A stretch of DNA of 64,000 nucleotides from positions 29,429,206-29,493,205 of the forward strand of contig NC_045139.1 in NCBI RefSeq assembly GCF_008831285.2, written 5' to 3'. The DNA is from Nymphaea colorata. Lineage: Eukaryota > Streptophyta > Magnoliopsida > Nymphaeales > Nymphaeaceae. Below, in pieces: positions 50,584-62,500 of this stretch; the first letter of the stretch is position 1; each line of letters starts with the position of its first letter. The notes under the pieces were generated by a model. The model was not told where the DNA came from. It worked only from the letters and a program-made list of their open reading frames with translations, and made no database searches. A program made the position numbers and the translations under genes.

Positions 50584-50598
50584 TCAGGTTCCAATCTC

Positions 50599-52344
50599 AT
50601 TGCGACCTTGTACACATGCAACTCTTGCCTGCGTGCGTTTTTTTTTTTTTATGCCTTTACAGATGAAAAAGAAATATGTGAAAATAAAAGTATATACATA
50701 TATATAGTACATGAATCATGACTCAAAAACTAATGGCTAGAAATAGGATACCAAACTTGAAACGGACGGTCAAAATCAATGGCGGAGGGAGAAATTTTTT
50801 TGGTTGAGGGGCACTCTTATAAAAATTTTATTTATGAAAAGGCACAATATATAAAAATAAGTAACAGTATATATAAATAAATAAATTATTGTATGAAATT
50901 TATGTAAAAATATGTAAAAATAAATAAAAATTTTGTTGCTGGCATAAGCAAAAGCCGACTTATATGAAGCTCCGCTGCAAGTCAAAATAAAAATGCAATT
51001 TAGTTTACATTTTTTTTTCTTACTTTTTCCTAAGCAATTGCACAAGCCGGCTTATAGGGAGCTCTGCTGCAAGTCAAAATAAAAATGCAATTTAGTTTAC
51101 ATTTTTTTCCTTACTTTTTCCCAACTATACATATAAATCAGGTCAGCTAATGAATGAGCTGGGTGACTTTCTAGTTTGTTATGAATCAAATAAATGATAA
51201 TAATAATAATAATAATAATCTAGTCAAGGTTTGAACTTCTCAGGTGCATCGGGAATCTTTTACTTCTAGACAATGAGTTTTCCATTCGATTATAGTAAAT
51301 GCTATTATGTGAATGTTATTTGTAAATGGGACATAGCAACATTCAAGCACTTAGGTCTTAAAGGAATCTAAACCTTAGCTGCTTAAGTAGACTTGAAGTT
51401 GGATTCGGGATCGAATGCAAAAGATATCTCAACTTTTACATGCAACGGATTCACATGTCTGAAATATTATACCATACTCACATCTGATTACCAAATGAAT
51501 ATGAACATTCTTACTGAATATGCTTGAACATTGAACTCAGATTTGAGTCAAATATCATGTTATAATCGAACCATCGTAGAAAACCATCTCATGATACGCC
51601 GTCTAAGATGGGATGTCTCATAGATCCAATTTCAATGTGAAATTGTGCTTCTTTAGTTGGATTCGGTTACCCGAATTCGAATTTGATGTATCTTCTTTGG
51701 TTTGCGATTCAATCCAAGTCCGACCGATCACTCACTAGGTCACCTCATTAAAGAATTGGGGTGGAAAAGTTTACTGGACAAGCAATTCAATCTTTTGCCT
51801 CGCTTTTTTCTTGTTTATTCAATGGATTTTGCATCATTTGATTTTTCCGGCATATGAGAGAAGTGAAAGCAGGCCGGACAAGAATGCCTGAAAGTTTAAT
51901 AGCAAGAACAACAACTCTCCAGTTGAAGTTTTTTCAATGTCTTTTTATGGTTTATGACAAAAAATCATGTTGCTTCTCCTTATGAATAATTGTCACTCCA
52001 CTAGAAGTCCCCATTCTTGGTGCAAATTGGATGAAGTCTCAATTCTTGGTGCAAAAAGGATGTTGGCAGTTAGCCTCGTTTGGATGTTCGTCCTTTGAAA
52101 ATTTCTCAGTAACTTACCAGCAAGCACAAATTAGTCTAAAGGAGCAATAGCATGTAAGCAAGATTTCTGCTACAGGAAAAAAAAAAAAAAGCCTGCAATT
52201 ACTACAATCTTCCCTTCAACGTCGACGAACAACCAAAAAATCGAAGAAAGAAAGACGCAGTATGGCTATGGTTCTGGCCAAGAAAAACACAGGAAAAGAA
52301 AGAATGAAACGATGGGAGCTATACAATCACTTTAATGAACGTTC
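50599..52344. other. Intergenic region with decayed repeats
   Basis: A possible hAT-type end (CAATGGCGGAGGGAG) lies at 50777-50791 with no partner found. A 75-bp segment containing GCCGGCTTATAGGGAGCTCTG and AAAATGCAATTTAGTTTACA occurs twice (about 50950-51015 and 51040-51105), a tandem duplication. A short (AAT)n lies at 51199-51218. The stretch 51380-51720 has the AATCCGAAT-like degenerate pattern. No gene was recognised. Confidence 0.5.
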
Positions 52345-52951
52345 TCACAATTCATCATAATCAGCATCCGGTCTTGGGGAAGAAGGCATGCTTCTCTTCA
52401 CTTTCTTGGTTGTGACCTGGACAGCCTCCCCGGCCAGTTTTGCAGAGGCTTCTGCAGCATGCTTGCTTGTCTCGTAGCTCTTGGACACGGCCTCCTTCAC
52501 CACCTCCCCTGCACCTGTTACTATACCAGGCGTCTCTTCCTTCCTGCAATGTTTTCATTCAACCTCTGATCAAAATGGCATGCCAAAAGTTCTTTTTGCA
52601 GCACCATGATCACCAATCCACAGAAACCCAAAAATTAAAAGACATAACATACGCATGCTCTTATAAAAAAAGTCTCCTCCCAAATATAACATAGCCAAGC
52701 TCCTCTCTCTCTCTTTCTCTCTCTCTGTTCAGATCTTGTCCCAGGTACATACACAAGTTGTGTTCCCAAAATCATTGGTCCCAGACATACATAGCCAATT
52801 TCCTAGCCTTCTCTCTCTCTCTCCCCCAATCTTGTTTCAAATATACACATTGCACACATCAGTTTTGATCCCTCTCTCTCCTCAAATCTTGTTTCATATA
52901 CATACATCAGTTGTGTTCCCAAAACCACTAATCCCAAAAAGACATTGCTAA

Positions 52952-52986
<35 letters not shown>

Positions 52987-53901
52987 AAACCTTGTCCCAA
53001 ATACACGAATCAGTTAATGTGATCCCAAAATCATCAGTCTAAAATGCACAAAGCCAAGTTACAGGCACTCTCTCTCCCTCCTAAAAGCTTGTCTTGAATC
53101 CATATCAGCTGTGATCCCAAAAATCATCAGTCCCAAATATACAGAGCCAAGTTGCAAGCTCTCTCTCTCTCTTTCTACCTCCAAATCTTGTCTCAAATAC
53201 ACACATCAGTTGTGATACAAGATCATTAGTCCCAAATATACATAGCTAAGCTCTCTCTCCCTCCCCAAACTTTCTGTCCCCAATACACAAGTAGTTTTTT
53301 CGGTTCCAAGTGCGTTTACTGCAATCCAACAATACTTGATTACTTTCCCACAATCCAGAAAGGATTTGAAAAGAAAAAATATCTGAAGGTAAATCAATCC
53401 ACTGGGCAGAACATCTGAATCTGGATCTGATAACTTCTTTCGCGATGGAAAGAATTGAAAGATAAATCAGAAGAAAGAGGAAACGACTGCTAAAGGAAAA
53501 GGGATTTTGCTTATCATAAAAAAAAGAAGAAGCATATATAGCAGGGAAGAAGGCAACCGATTCAAGCAACAGAAAAGAAACAAAACTAAACCACGGCAGC
53601 TGGGGAAAAGGTGGTGGTGGGCTCACCTCATATCAGGTCGGTGAAGTGGGGACTTGAGAATGGCGAGATGGAACCATGACTTGATCACATCCCAATGGCT
53701 CCGCAAAGTGCCAATGCCCATAGCCCTCTCTACCACGTCTGGTTCTTGCCCTCTTAGTCCACTCCTTCCTTCTTCTTCATGCTTCTTACCCTCTTCGTGC
53801 TTCTCTCCATCGGTCCGACCCCCGTCTGATGCAGACCCCAACTTGGGCCATGAAGAGCAGAGGAAGAAGAGGAGAACTACAAACAAAACAATCAACTTCA
53901 T
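52345..53901 (-). CDS. Small secreted protein with C-terminal YDEL, 157 aa, function unknown
   Basis: Two exons, 53901-53627 and 52543-52345, join in frame through a GT-AG intron. The protein starts MKLIVLFVVLLFFLCSSW, a clear signal peptide with probable cleavage near residues 25-30, followed by a Gly/Glu/Lys/His-rich charged stretch and HWDVIKSWFHLAILKSPLH. The second exon encodes an amphipathic, Ala/Lys/Val-rich helix (VVKEAVSKSYETSKHAAEAS, AVQVTTKKVKRS) recalling LEA-like or tail-anchoring helices. The C-terminus is DADYDEL, close to the K/HDEL ER-retrieval signal. An ATG at 54084 is in the same frame, but the 61 residues it adds are Pro/Glu-rich and would bury the signal peptide, so 53901 is preferred. 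I do not recognise the family; ER residence is inference. Confidence 0.7.
52700..53300. repeat. Intronic minisatellite, about six units of roughly 100 bp
   Basis: The intron of the YDEL gene is mostly a tandem array. Each unit has a CT run, then CAAATCTTGTCCCAAATAC, CACATCAGTTGTGATCC, CAAAATCATCAGTCCC and AATATACATAGCCAAG, with variation. TCTTGT-type anchors occur near 52735, 52830, 52886, 52990, 53086 and 53187, with a partial unit at 53262. Spacings range from about 55 to 105 bp because of CT-run length changes and one short unit. Confidence 0.9.
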
Positions 53902-54101
53902 CCGTGGAGAACCCAATTTATCACCTATCTTTAGTCTTTCTTCTTGCATCTCTTCTTCTTCTTCATTCCATCCAAATGGAAAAGATTGAGGAGAGCGGTT
54001 GGGAAGCAGAAAACTGATCCCCTGCATGGGGAAGTTAGGCCGGGAAGGTGGCACGTACAGGTTGTGCCTTGAGTCGTGGGACACGTACCTCCCCCACTCT
54101 T

Positions 54102-56234
54102 TCTCGCGGAATTTTTAACCTTTTTAAATCGGCATATTTTTTCTTGAGATATCGGAATTGAAGTTGATTGTCCTTCACCAGGAAAAACAAGAATCGTTCT
54201 CTCTGCGTTTTATAAAATATTATTATTTATCAATAAATTATAAACTCAACTTTTTTATGTGGGATATTAGAAATTGGTAAAGTGAAAATCGTAATACTTT
54301 TAATATTATTATTTATCAATAAATTATGAGGGATATTAGAAATTGGTAGAAGTGAAAATCGTAAAAATATAATTTAGTAGGGATGCTAAGAAAGTTGCAA
54401 CTAGCCTTTCCCTTGTTTAAGTTAATGAAAGAATAGTTCAAGTTTTTATTGGACAATTTTGCGAAAGAAAACTACTATCAAAATAATTTTTTTTAATTAA
54501 TTAATTTTTGTATATGACATATTAGAACTTGGTAGATGTAATAATGGTAAAAGTATAATTTTTTATAACTTATTTGTTATGGCATTCCATTGACAAAGTG
54601 TGAAATAACACAAAAAACAACAGCGGGTAGGTGTTTATGAACACACTCTCAAATTTTAGCTGGCCAAGTTTTGGAACAAATCCTTAATATATTTATTTCC
54701 AAAAATTGATATTACTTGAGTTCTATTTCATTTGATGTTGAACTTAAGCTTATAAATATAATTTAACGTTAAGATCGTAAGCTTTTTCAGACAGATTTTG
54801 ATGCTAAAACTAGATTTCTATTACAGTTTTAGAGTCCTCTAGATTGGTCGTATATATAATTCGAAAATGGGGTGTAAATAGATCGAGTATTTATAATGAT
54901 AAGAAATTTTTGCACCACTTAATTTGTTAATTACTTTGATATCTAACCACCAGCACACCGGCTTCTACTTCTACTGCCTGAATTATTTCCTAAACAATGT
55001 ATAGGACCATAAACGCTAGAGATGTATCTAAGAGGCCTTACGTACCAAGAGATTTTTACAATAAAGTTTTCTTTAAACCTTTAAAGGAATGTTGGGATGA
55101 CACCTTCCAAAAATTTAATTTTGTAAAAACTAAGTTTGGTAAAAACCTGGTTAAAAACCCAGTTTTGTAAACTGGGTTTGAATGTTTTCAGAGACAAAAA
55201 TCAGTTTTGCCTGAAAAACCTGGGGGGAGATGCACGTTTTTTAGGCCCTTCATGAAAATTGGCAAAACCCAATTTTAATATCAATATTTAGTATGACATC
55301 GATAGACGGGCAAAAAAAAAAAGAAAATTTCATTGTATTTTCCCTTTTGTCAAGGGTAATTTTCCTTTCCATAAAAAGTTTTTTTTTCACTTTCCTTTAT
55401 AAGGCTTATTTTGCCGTTTTTATTAAATTCAATGGGTCGGATTCAGGGGCCAAGGCTTGCATGGGCTTTGGCTCCACCTCAAAAAAAAAAAATTATATCT
55501 AAAATTTTAGAAAATTTCACTTGTTCTATCAAAATTTAAAAACTTTAATTTTGATTCATTGATGAAAAATTTTTGGCTCTACCCGCAATCGAATTCAGAA
55601 TTCATTCTTCTTGGAGAAATAGTGTTTAGTTGGAGAAGCCAAATGTCAGTAGTTCTGCATAGAATAAACTGAAAAATGCATTGTCTTTTGTCTTCATATT
55701 GGTAGCTGATCTGATTTTGACCTGTTTACGCGTTTCGTTTTATGCTTAACTGGCAAAAGGTGATCAGTTTACTAAGTACTGGTGACCCACGACGCAGCAC
55801 CTAGTCAAAGCAAGGCCGGATCTAAATGAGCTCATCGGTTCAAGCATGACGCTTTCTTCCATCATATTCGTTCTTAATTGTTCATCCCACGCCACACAAA
55901 GACCTGGTGTTCCTTCGGAAGCTATACTTTTAGATAATTAGCTTTGATGAACAACAGAATTTTGCATTTGATTGCACCAAATCTGTTGTACAAACACTTT
56001 TTCAAAGATCTTACTGAAGTTGAGATCTTCGATCCTTCTCCGATGTCTCTCTTTTCAAACTTTTTTTGTCGAAAAATGAGAAAAACTTCAAGGATCGGAA
56101 CCACTTAATGATCCGAGTATCTTCAAAAATAAGCTTTAAGTAAACTTTGTTAACCATCTTTTGTAAGAACAAGACCTTGAAAGAAAACTTTATCAGATCC
56201 CAATTTAGATCCAGTCCCAATTTTTTTTTTTTTC
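54102..56234. other. AT-rich intergenic region with short duplications
   Basis: Two copies of an ~85-bp AT-rich unit (ATATTATTATTTATCAATAA, GGGATATTAGAAATTGG, GTGAAAATCGTAA) start at 54216 and 54302. A CCAAGGCTTGCATGGGCTTTG..GGCTCCACC patch at 55449-55480 recalls ends of plant non-autonomous elements. The rest is featureless apart from a palindrome at 55155-55179. Confidence 0.5.
55155..55179. repeat. 25-bp palindrome, 11-bp arms
   Basis: AAACCCAGTTT and AAACTGGGTTT flank the trinucleotide TGT. It lies in a 200-bp stretch with further AAAACC and CAAAACCC strings, possibly the centre of a decayed foldback element; outer inverted ends were not found. Confidence 0.7.
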
Positions 56235-56424
56235 AAATTATATGAGCATGAGTTGGGTTTGAGATGAACTAGTTGTTTAGATCTCAACTCAACCATTAGC
56301 AGTTTCAGTTTCAGCCTGAAAAAGATTAGGTACCAAGACAACAAATCACTTAACAACTAATTTGATAAGTCTTTCAAGATAATCTACAACAGTAGATACA
56401 TGACTGAACTTTTAGATTGTTACA
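56235..56424 (-). mobile_element. Decayed solo LTR of the TRIM family
   Basis: The same order of landmarks as the LTR at 8317-8506: CATTAGCAGTTTC (for CCTAGCAGTTTC), CTGAAAAAGATTAGGTACCA (for CTTAAAAAGGCTAGGAACCA), ATAAGTCTTTCAAGAT (for ATAAGTCCTTGAAGAT), CATGACTGAACTTTT and a final TGTTACA. No internal segment or partner LTR is next to it, so it is a solo LTR or fragment. Much older than the intronic copy; same orientation. Confidence 0.75.
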
Positions 56425-56697
56425 AGGTTTGATACTTGAGACTCAAATTGGATTTTACTGTGTCTAGATTTGCTATAATCTGAACCGATCCAAACCCATT
56501 TATGCCCCAAACTTTGGTATTGACTTTTTCTTCTACAATCAGAGGGAACCCACTTTCCAAAAGTGGTTCTGTTGTCATAAAATTGACAAACGGCTAAATC
56601 TAGACCTTAATTTTTAAACCTTTTGACTAAGCAAGCAGGGGGGCCAACTACTCAACGGCTATATTTTCAATGAATTAGGAAGAAAGTGTGAACAGAG

Positions 56698-57234
56698 ATG
56701 CCGGCCATTTCTCGTTTCATCTCCAGAACCCTCCGAGAAGTTCACCATTCCTACCAGATCGCTATATCAACCGTCCTAAAATTCATGGTGGTAGCCAGAA
56801 ACCGGACGTCTCGCAGCCAGAAACCGATGGATCGTGGCATATTTGCAGTGAACGCAGTCTGCCTGAAGAGGGTCGTGAGCCGATTGCACGGCCGATCTTC
56901 CAGGTTTGCTTACCACCAACTATCGCCTGTTTCCGATGGGTTTGATGCAGGAGAAATGCAGAAGAGAGGCTCCGGCGGCACGGATACTGTGAGGGTAGTC
57001 GTGGGAAGGGAGAGGCGGGTGTTTGAGGTGGATTCCTGTGTTCTAGAGGAAGACCCATTTCAAGTACTGTTCGATCTGACGAGGACAGGGAAAGGAATGG
57101 GGGGAGTAATCTTTGTTGATTGTGATTCTATATTGTTTGAGCACATGTTGTGGCTGTTGAACAATGATTGGTCATCGTTCTTCAATCTGAAACTGAAGGA
57201 CATCATAGAATTCTATGCTCAAGACTCCTCCTAG
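56698..57234 (+). CDS. SAUR-like small protein with Arg-rich N-terminus, 178 aa
   Basis: Single exon, no intron needed. Residues 1-70 are rich in Arg, Ser and Ala and very poor in acid (MPAISRFISRTLREVHHSYQ, SRLHGRSSRFAYH), like a mitochondrial or plastid presequence. Residues ~97-178 contain VRVVVGRERRVFEVDSCVL, EEDPFQVLFDL, VIFVDCDSILFEHMLWLLNN and LKDIIEFYAQDSS. This layout (short beta strand, VD..VLEEDPF, then FEHMLWLL) resembles plant SAUR-like proteins in which a beta-alpha core is followed by a plant-specific end, but the classic SAUR residues are only partly present. A later in-frame ATG (MVVARN at residue 30, or MQKRGSG) would remove the presequence-like part. Function is not assigned. 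Confidence 0.6.
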   Translation: MPAISRFISRTLREVHHSYQIAISTVLKFMVVARNRTSRSQKPMDRGIFAVNAVCLKRVVSRLHGRSSRFAYHQLSPVSDGFDAGEMQKRGSGGTDTVRVVVGRERRVFEVDSCVLEEDPFQVLFDLTRTGKGMGGVIFVDCDSILFEHMLWLLNNDWSSFFNLKLKDIIEFYAQDSS

Positions 57235-58566
57235 AGTTGTCTCAAAGTGTATGTGCGTATCTACAGCAGAGCTGGGAACAGTTTGGGTACTTTGGTGTTC
57301 TGCACTGCAATTTGGTATTCCAACTTGTCTGAAGCTTTCTGGATAAGTAGGTGCGTCCAAACAAATCAAGATAAGAGATATGGTAGGTTGTTTGTGATTA
57401 AGTTGCAGGGGAAGTCGATATTTTTGCTTCTGATCAAATTACACTGTTGTGAGCAGATGTTCATACGGCCAATTATTTTCTTCTCTCAGTCCAGCTTGGA
57501 TTTATATGCTTTGTGAAGGTGCAGGAGGTTGATGATGGTGAGAGGAGTAAGACCAAGATGGACTAATTGATTCAGAATTCAGTTCATGCTGCAAGAATTA
57601 TTCATTGTCACTGTAGTCGAGAGTTAGACTTATGGCAATCATTTGTTTTGATTTGTTCTGAAATTTAGAATTTTATGTCCTAATTTAAGGACCATCCCGA
57701 AAATATGGTTTCTGCCTTTTTTGTGATTGTAACATAAGGAATAAATGGAATGATACAGTTATGTTCTAGAATATAAACATATTCTAGGATTTTGCTTTAA
57801 GCAACGATCCATTTGTAGGAAAATTTGGGATCGTTGTAACTAATCTCTTAATAGCAGTATTGATTATGAATCTCCAACTGCTTTACAGTGAAATCATGAT
57901 GCAATTTTTCAGTTTAGGACATGCGTAATATTTCGGTAAGCAAATGAATATGAGACTTTCAGCTAAGTGGCACCCATGTATAGTTTCTGCAACGGCCAGA
58001 CTGGCAGCTGCTGAAACGTGACGGTTTCCATGTGAACACAAGAAAATCGCCATGTAATTCAATGGCTTCCAACATCAACATGGTACATCATTACTGTAAG
58101 CATGTCAAAAACATCCTCATCAAAGACAACCCATCAGAGTGATGATTTTCAACCAAGGTTCTCAAAGAGAAGGAGAACAGGAAATATCTTTGAAAACAAA
58201 AATGAAACGGAAAATGTTCTTGTCTTTTATGTGAACCAACATGAGCCTGTCCAATGTAATGGTCAGGGAAGTAAATGGATCAGATCGATATGCCCAATTG
58301 ACATCTCATTATGAATCCATTTAGTCAGAAATAATAAACATACATATAATTATTAATCAGATTCATTCAGGCTTGATAACCGAATTTGAATCAGAGTCGA
58401 ATATTTGATCGAGATCTGGTATTGGTCCAACCCAATTACACATATGATTCATACATTATGCTAGTTGAATCTGATTTTAGTTCTGAAAGTTATGGTCTAA
58501 ATATGGGCCCAAAGCCAAAACCGAATACACGGAATCCCATTAGACTCTTTATGACAAGGTGTTAGC
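57235..58566. other. 3' flank of the SAUR-like gene and spacer
   Basis: About 1.3 kb. The first 500 bases probably contain the 3' UTR. An AT-rich degenerate stretch with TTTGAATCAGAGTCGAATATTT lies at 58380-58410. No gene recognised. Confidence 0.45.
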
Positions 58567-58750
58567 CAGTGGCGGAGCCAGGAAATTTTGGTCCAAGGAT
58601 ACTGACCAGTGTTTAGCTTAGTTGGTTGAATGTCAGTACTAGAGTGGGCACTCATGTTGCTGGACCCAAGTCCAGCTCCATTACAGCAGAAGACCTCATG
58701 TGCTGGCATGGGCAATCAACCACACCAGTCACATGGTAGCTCCGCTACTG
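58567..58750 (+). mobile_element. hAT-type MITE, 184 bp, with internal tRNA-like A box
   Basis: Ends are CAGTGGCGGAGCC (left) and GCTCCGCTACTG (right), inverted repeats of the hAT consensus with one mismatch over 12 bp. Flanking 8-bp sequences GTGTTAGC and GCGTCAGC agree at 6 of 8 positions, as expected for an aged 8-bp hAT target duplication. The interior contains a Pol III A-box match TAGCTTAGTTGG (58614-58625) and, 36 bp on, GGACCCAAGTCC, a poor B box. Either a SINE fragment is nested inside the MITE or the resemblance is chance. No transposase is encoded. Confidence 0.65.
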
Positions 58751-58792
58751 GCGTCAGCATGTCTCAAAGTTTAGAAGAAAAAGAATTTCTCC

Positions 58793-58794
<2 letters not shown>

Positions 58795-58828
<34 letters not shown>
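58795..58828. repeat. (GA)n microsatellite
   Basis: About 16 GA units, 45 bp beyond the MITE. Confidence 0.95.
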
Positions 58829-58830
<2 letters not shown>

Positions 58831-59538
58831 AATAATATACAAACCATTATCACTGCTGGTCTGACCAGTTAAGCTAAACTGCATCCCGCACTTGTTGACT
58901 TTTAGCATAATAAGGGGGCGGGAGGCAAGACTATGACCACGCTGACACTACAACTGCAAAAGAATTTTTATATAATTTGGGATCAAACCATGCTATTTTG
59001 TTTTCACCAAGTACGCCAAGTAAAACAAAAGATCGAGATACTACGATTAATTTGAAAGGCTTGCGCTGAAGAGTTTGCTCATATTGGAAAGGCACAGAGA
59101 AGTGCTGCCACATGGTAAAAGCTCAGCAGGGGAATCCACAGATGTCGAAAAACAATTAGAACATGTAAAAATAAATACAATCCTATCCTCACTCTGCAAG
59201 AACCATTTAGATCATACAATTGAGTCCCAAGATAAACCTCACAAGAGCACACTAAGCAGTGGAAAAGCACGTGAGAGAAAATGAGAAATACAATACATCA
59301 ATCTAAGCAACTTCAAAAGCAAGAAGCCAGTCATTCATAAATTCACACAGTAATGGAATTACCCTTCACTGGTGAAACAAATGGAGATTCAGCTAAAAGC
59401 TCTATGTACAGCCTTTCTATCCCAAGCTTTGTCTGTGTCTCATGTTTGGCTTAGTCAGAAATGCCTGCTTCACAAAATATGAAGTTCGGTTCTGCAAAGA
59501 GTACACGAGCTTCGGCACCTCAGCAGATGAAGGAAAAG
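58829..59538. other. 3' flank of the sphinganine hydroxylase gene
   Basis: About 700 bp downstream of the minus-strand gene; most of it is probably its 3' UTR and terminator region. Small frames on both strands match nothing. Confidence 0.45.
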
Positions 59539-62500
59539 CTACTCTTTCAAAGGTCTTGCTTCAAACCCGCCTTCAGGATGTTTCACAAGAGTGTATGGCA
59601 TGTAGGTCCCCAATAACCTGTCCCAAATTGGGAAAAAAGGCTGTGAATAGTTGAATTTTAATCCTTTAAGCTGATGGTGGATGTCATGATAAGCAGTGTT
59701 GTTCTGGAAAAATATATGGAACAGATTGCCTGGTAACCAAAGTCCACAGTGATCATCAACTGTCTTCACCACCGCAAAACAGAAAAAGAAGACTGCAGTC
59801 CGAGCAGTCATTCCTGAAAAGAGAAATGATATTGCTCCCCCAACAGTGTCAAGTAAAAGACCCTCCAGCGGGTGGTTGTATAGAGCTCCAATTGCATATG
59901 GAACAACCAGCTTGTGATGTTGTGAGTGAATGTGCCGGTATAAGAACTTGCTCTGGTGCATGAACCGGTGAATAAAATACTGCCACGTATCCATGATGAA
60001 CATTGCTACTAGAATCTGAAAGAACTGAACAAGATAGGAAGGCTGGACTGGCTTCTTTGTGAGATTTGCTTTTGAGGTTACCTGCAACCACAATCCAAAA
60101 AAGGAGCATGAGAACGAGAAATCCTTGCTGATATACTGAGTAACTTAATCAGTTTAGTTCATACATCGAACATGTTGGGTGCACTAGCTTGACGCTAAGT
60201 GCATACAACCACCATAGAAAAATTAAAAGCCCAAGACTCAATGGACTCAGAGTTCTGATGGTTGAGCTATAGTAACTTTCATGAGGCTGGAAATGCAGTG
60301 TCATGAAAATAAGCCATTGTAGTGGATAGGTTTTTTTGTTTCTAATCTAATCTAAACAATTAGTTAAATTGGTTTAGGTTGGTTTGGGCTAGGGACTGAA
60401 AATGCTTTTGCTGGGCCCCTATCAGTTAGACAATTGAACTGACTGGAATACTGGATACACCTTTACATGCAATAAGATTAGCATGTAATCATATTTTACA
60501 TGGATTAACCTAGAACCATGTCTTCAACCCATTTAAGTAGCTGGATATGGAAACTAAATAATAGAGATCAGTTGGATACTTATCTAATATTGAGAAGTTT
60601 GAACATCCCATATACCCAGAACGAATAACAATCACATCAAGTTGTCCAGCTAAAATAACCAGAATTTTAAGTAGTTGAAAACTAATGGGCAAACCGCCCT
60701 TGTGCTTATGACTCGCCATAAACAGTAAAAGTGGTTTCACTATTTTATCCGACCTGCACAACTTGATTAGAAGCTAAGGTCATTCCAGGCCCTGCATAGC
60801 AGAAGGAAATAGACCAGAATTCTTAAAATGCACAAGGGGTCTCAACATTCATTGGCTGTAAACATTACGAAAATTTTTGAGGACGTGGGTGTTTGGAAAA
60901 ATGAACTGAACAAAAATAAATCCTCAATTCTTAGTATTAAATGACAAGAAAAGCATAAGAAAAATGTATGAACAGAGAAAATTTCATCAAGTTGTGACTT
61001 GTTTTATCAAACAACAGTACTCCAAAGTCCAAAATATACCCATATCTCAACTTTACTAACAAATATAGTGAGCAACAGTTCAACAAAAAGTTTGTGCCAG
61101 TGCAATTACTAGCTTCAGCAGATAGTTTATTTGTGACTAAACATTTGTGCTCATCTATGTCACAAAGATTTGGGGGAAAATGCCCAAAAACAAAATTGGA
61201 CATGAGGTATGAACTTGATAAATCTGCAAAACAAAGGAGAAAGGAGATGTAAATCTCACACAAACTCAGAAAACTATGATTATGACAAATCAATCACAGA
61301 AAGTGTTTTGGCAGTTAAGCTAGTTGGATTCTTATTTGTCTCTTGTGATAGCTTTATTTAGGAATTATTGTCCCATTTTGACAACAGAAAAATCGATATG
61401 ACCTGCACATTACAAATAACTAAACAGGGACAAAATGTAATTTTAAGTTCTTCCCTTACAAGGCTGTCCTACTAAAACTATTCGTAAAAGAAACAAGCTA
61501 ACCGATAGTCGACAGATATCTAACATGCAGATCTCATTACCATGTTTTTGTCACTCTTAGCCTTTCATTCTCAAGTACCATTCATCAGTTGTTTGCAATG
61601 AACCAAGTTCCAGCTGAGAACCTCAATAGCCACATTCCCTTTTTCGTTTTTTTTTTTTACTTTTTCTGATACAAAAAGAAAAACAATGCCAAACTGCTAC
61701 AGAGAATTTGGAAGGTGCCAAATGACTAAAACTATAACAGGAAAGAAGATTACATATCCACTTAGCAAAACCACAAAGCCAAAAAATCAACAAAAGAAAA
61801 GGAAGCAGATAATAAGTAATGGGAACTGTGAATATGGTAAAGATTTACATCTTCTAATCTAATAAATCATGTGCCTTGCAATGTGAACCATCAGCTTTTG
61901 CAACCAAAAATAACTTAAGATATTCTGCATGTGTTATTCTCAATGTGGCCGGTAATAAGCAACAATAATAAAATGAGTTAACAAAATAAATAACTTGTGA
62001 ATACTATTTTATCTGGCCTAACCTTCCTTCAGTAGTTCATCAAGAAAAGGAACTTAGAAGAATAAAGCAAAGACAACGTCAAGAAGTACCAAGCTTTTCT
62101 GAAGTTGATCAATCTTAAATAAGTGTAACAACTAACGATAGTCATTGATATACTTCCAGAGCCTCTAAGGAACTATATGAAACTGTGGATTAACTTACCA
62201 AGTTTCCATTGAAATAGAACGTACACCTGGAAAACTGCGAGTAAGTTGTGCAATTATCACTAATGAGGTGACCAACAACTACCATGCAAGGTATTTCAGA
62301 AAGAGGAAGACACAAATCCCTTAAAGTAAGTTGTCTAATATGATGTGCAAAGCTCTGAAGATAGCTGAAACAGAACGAAAATACGAAACATCATTATCTC
62401 ACTGAACAAGTCTAGTGCCAATTTCAAACAGGTACCAAGCCTTGGAGTGCAGTATAGGTGTTCAAACTTTTTCAAATTACAAATAGTTCTGAAATCTAAG

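Noticed and set aside
52700-53300. CRISPR-like spaced repeats
   Set aside because: The host is a plant; units are imperfect and directly adjacent with CT-run junctions, which is a minisatellite.
53902-54084. Upstream in-frame ATG for the YDEL protein
   Set aside because: It would add 61 Pro/Glu-rich residues in front of a clear signal peptide; the internal ATG at 53901 is more plausible.
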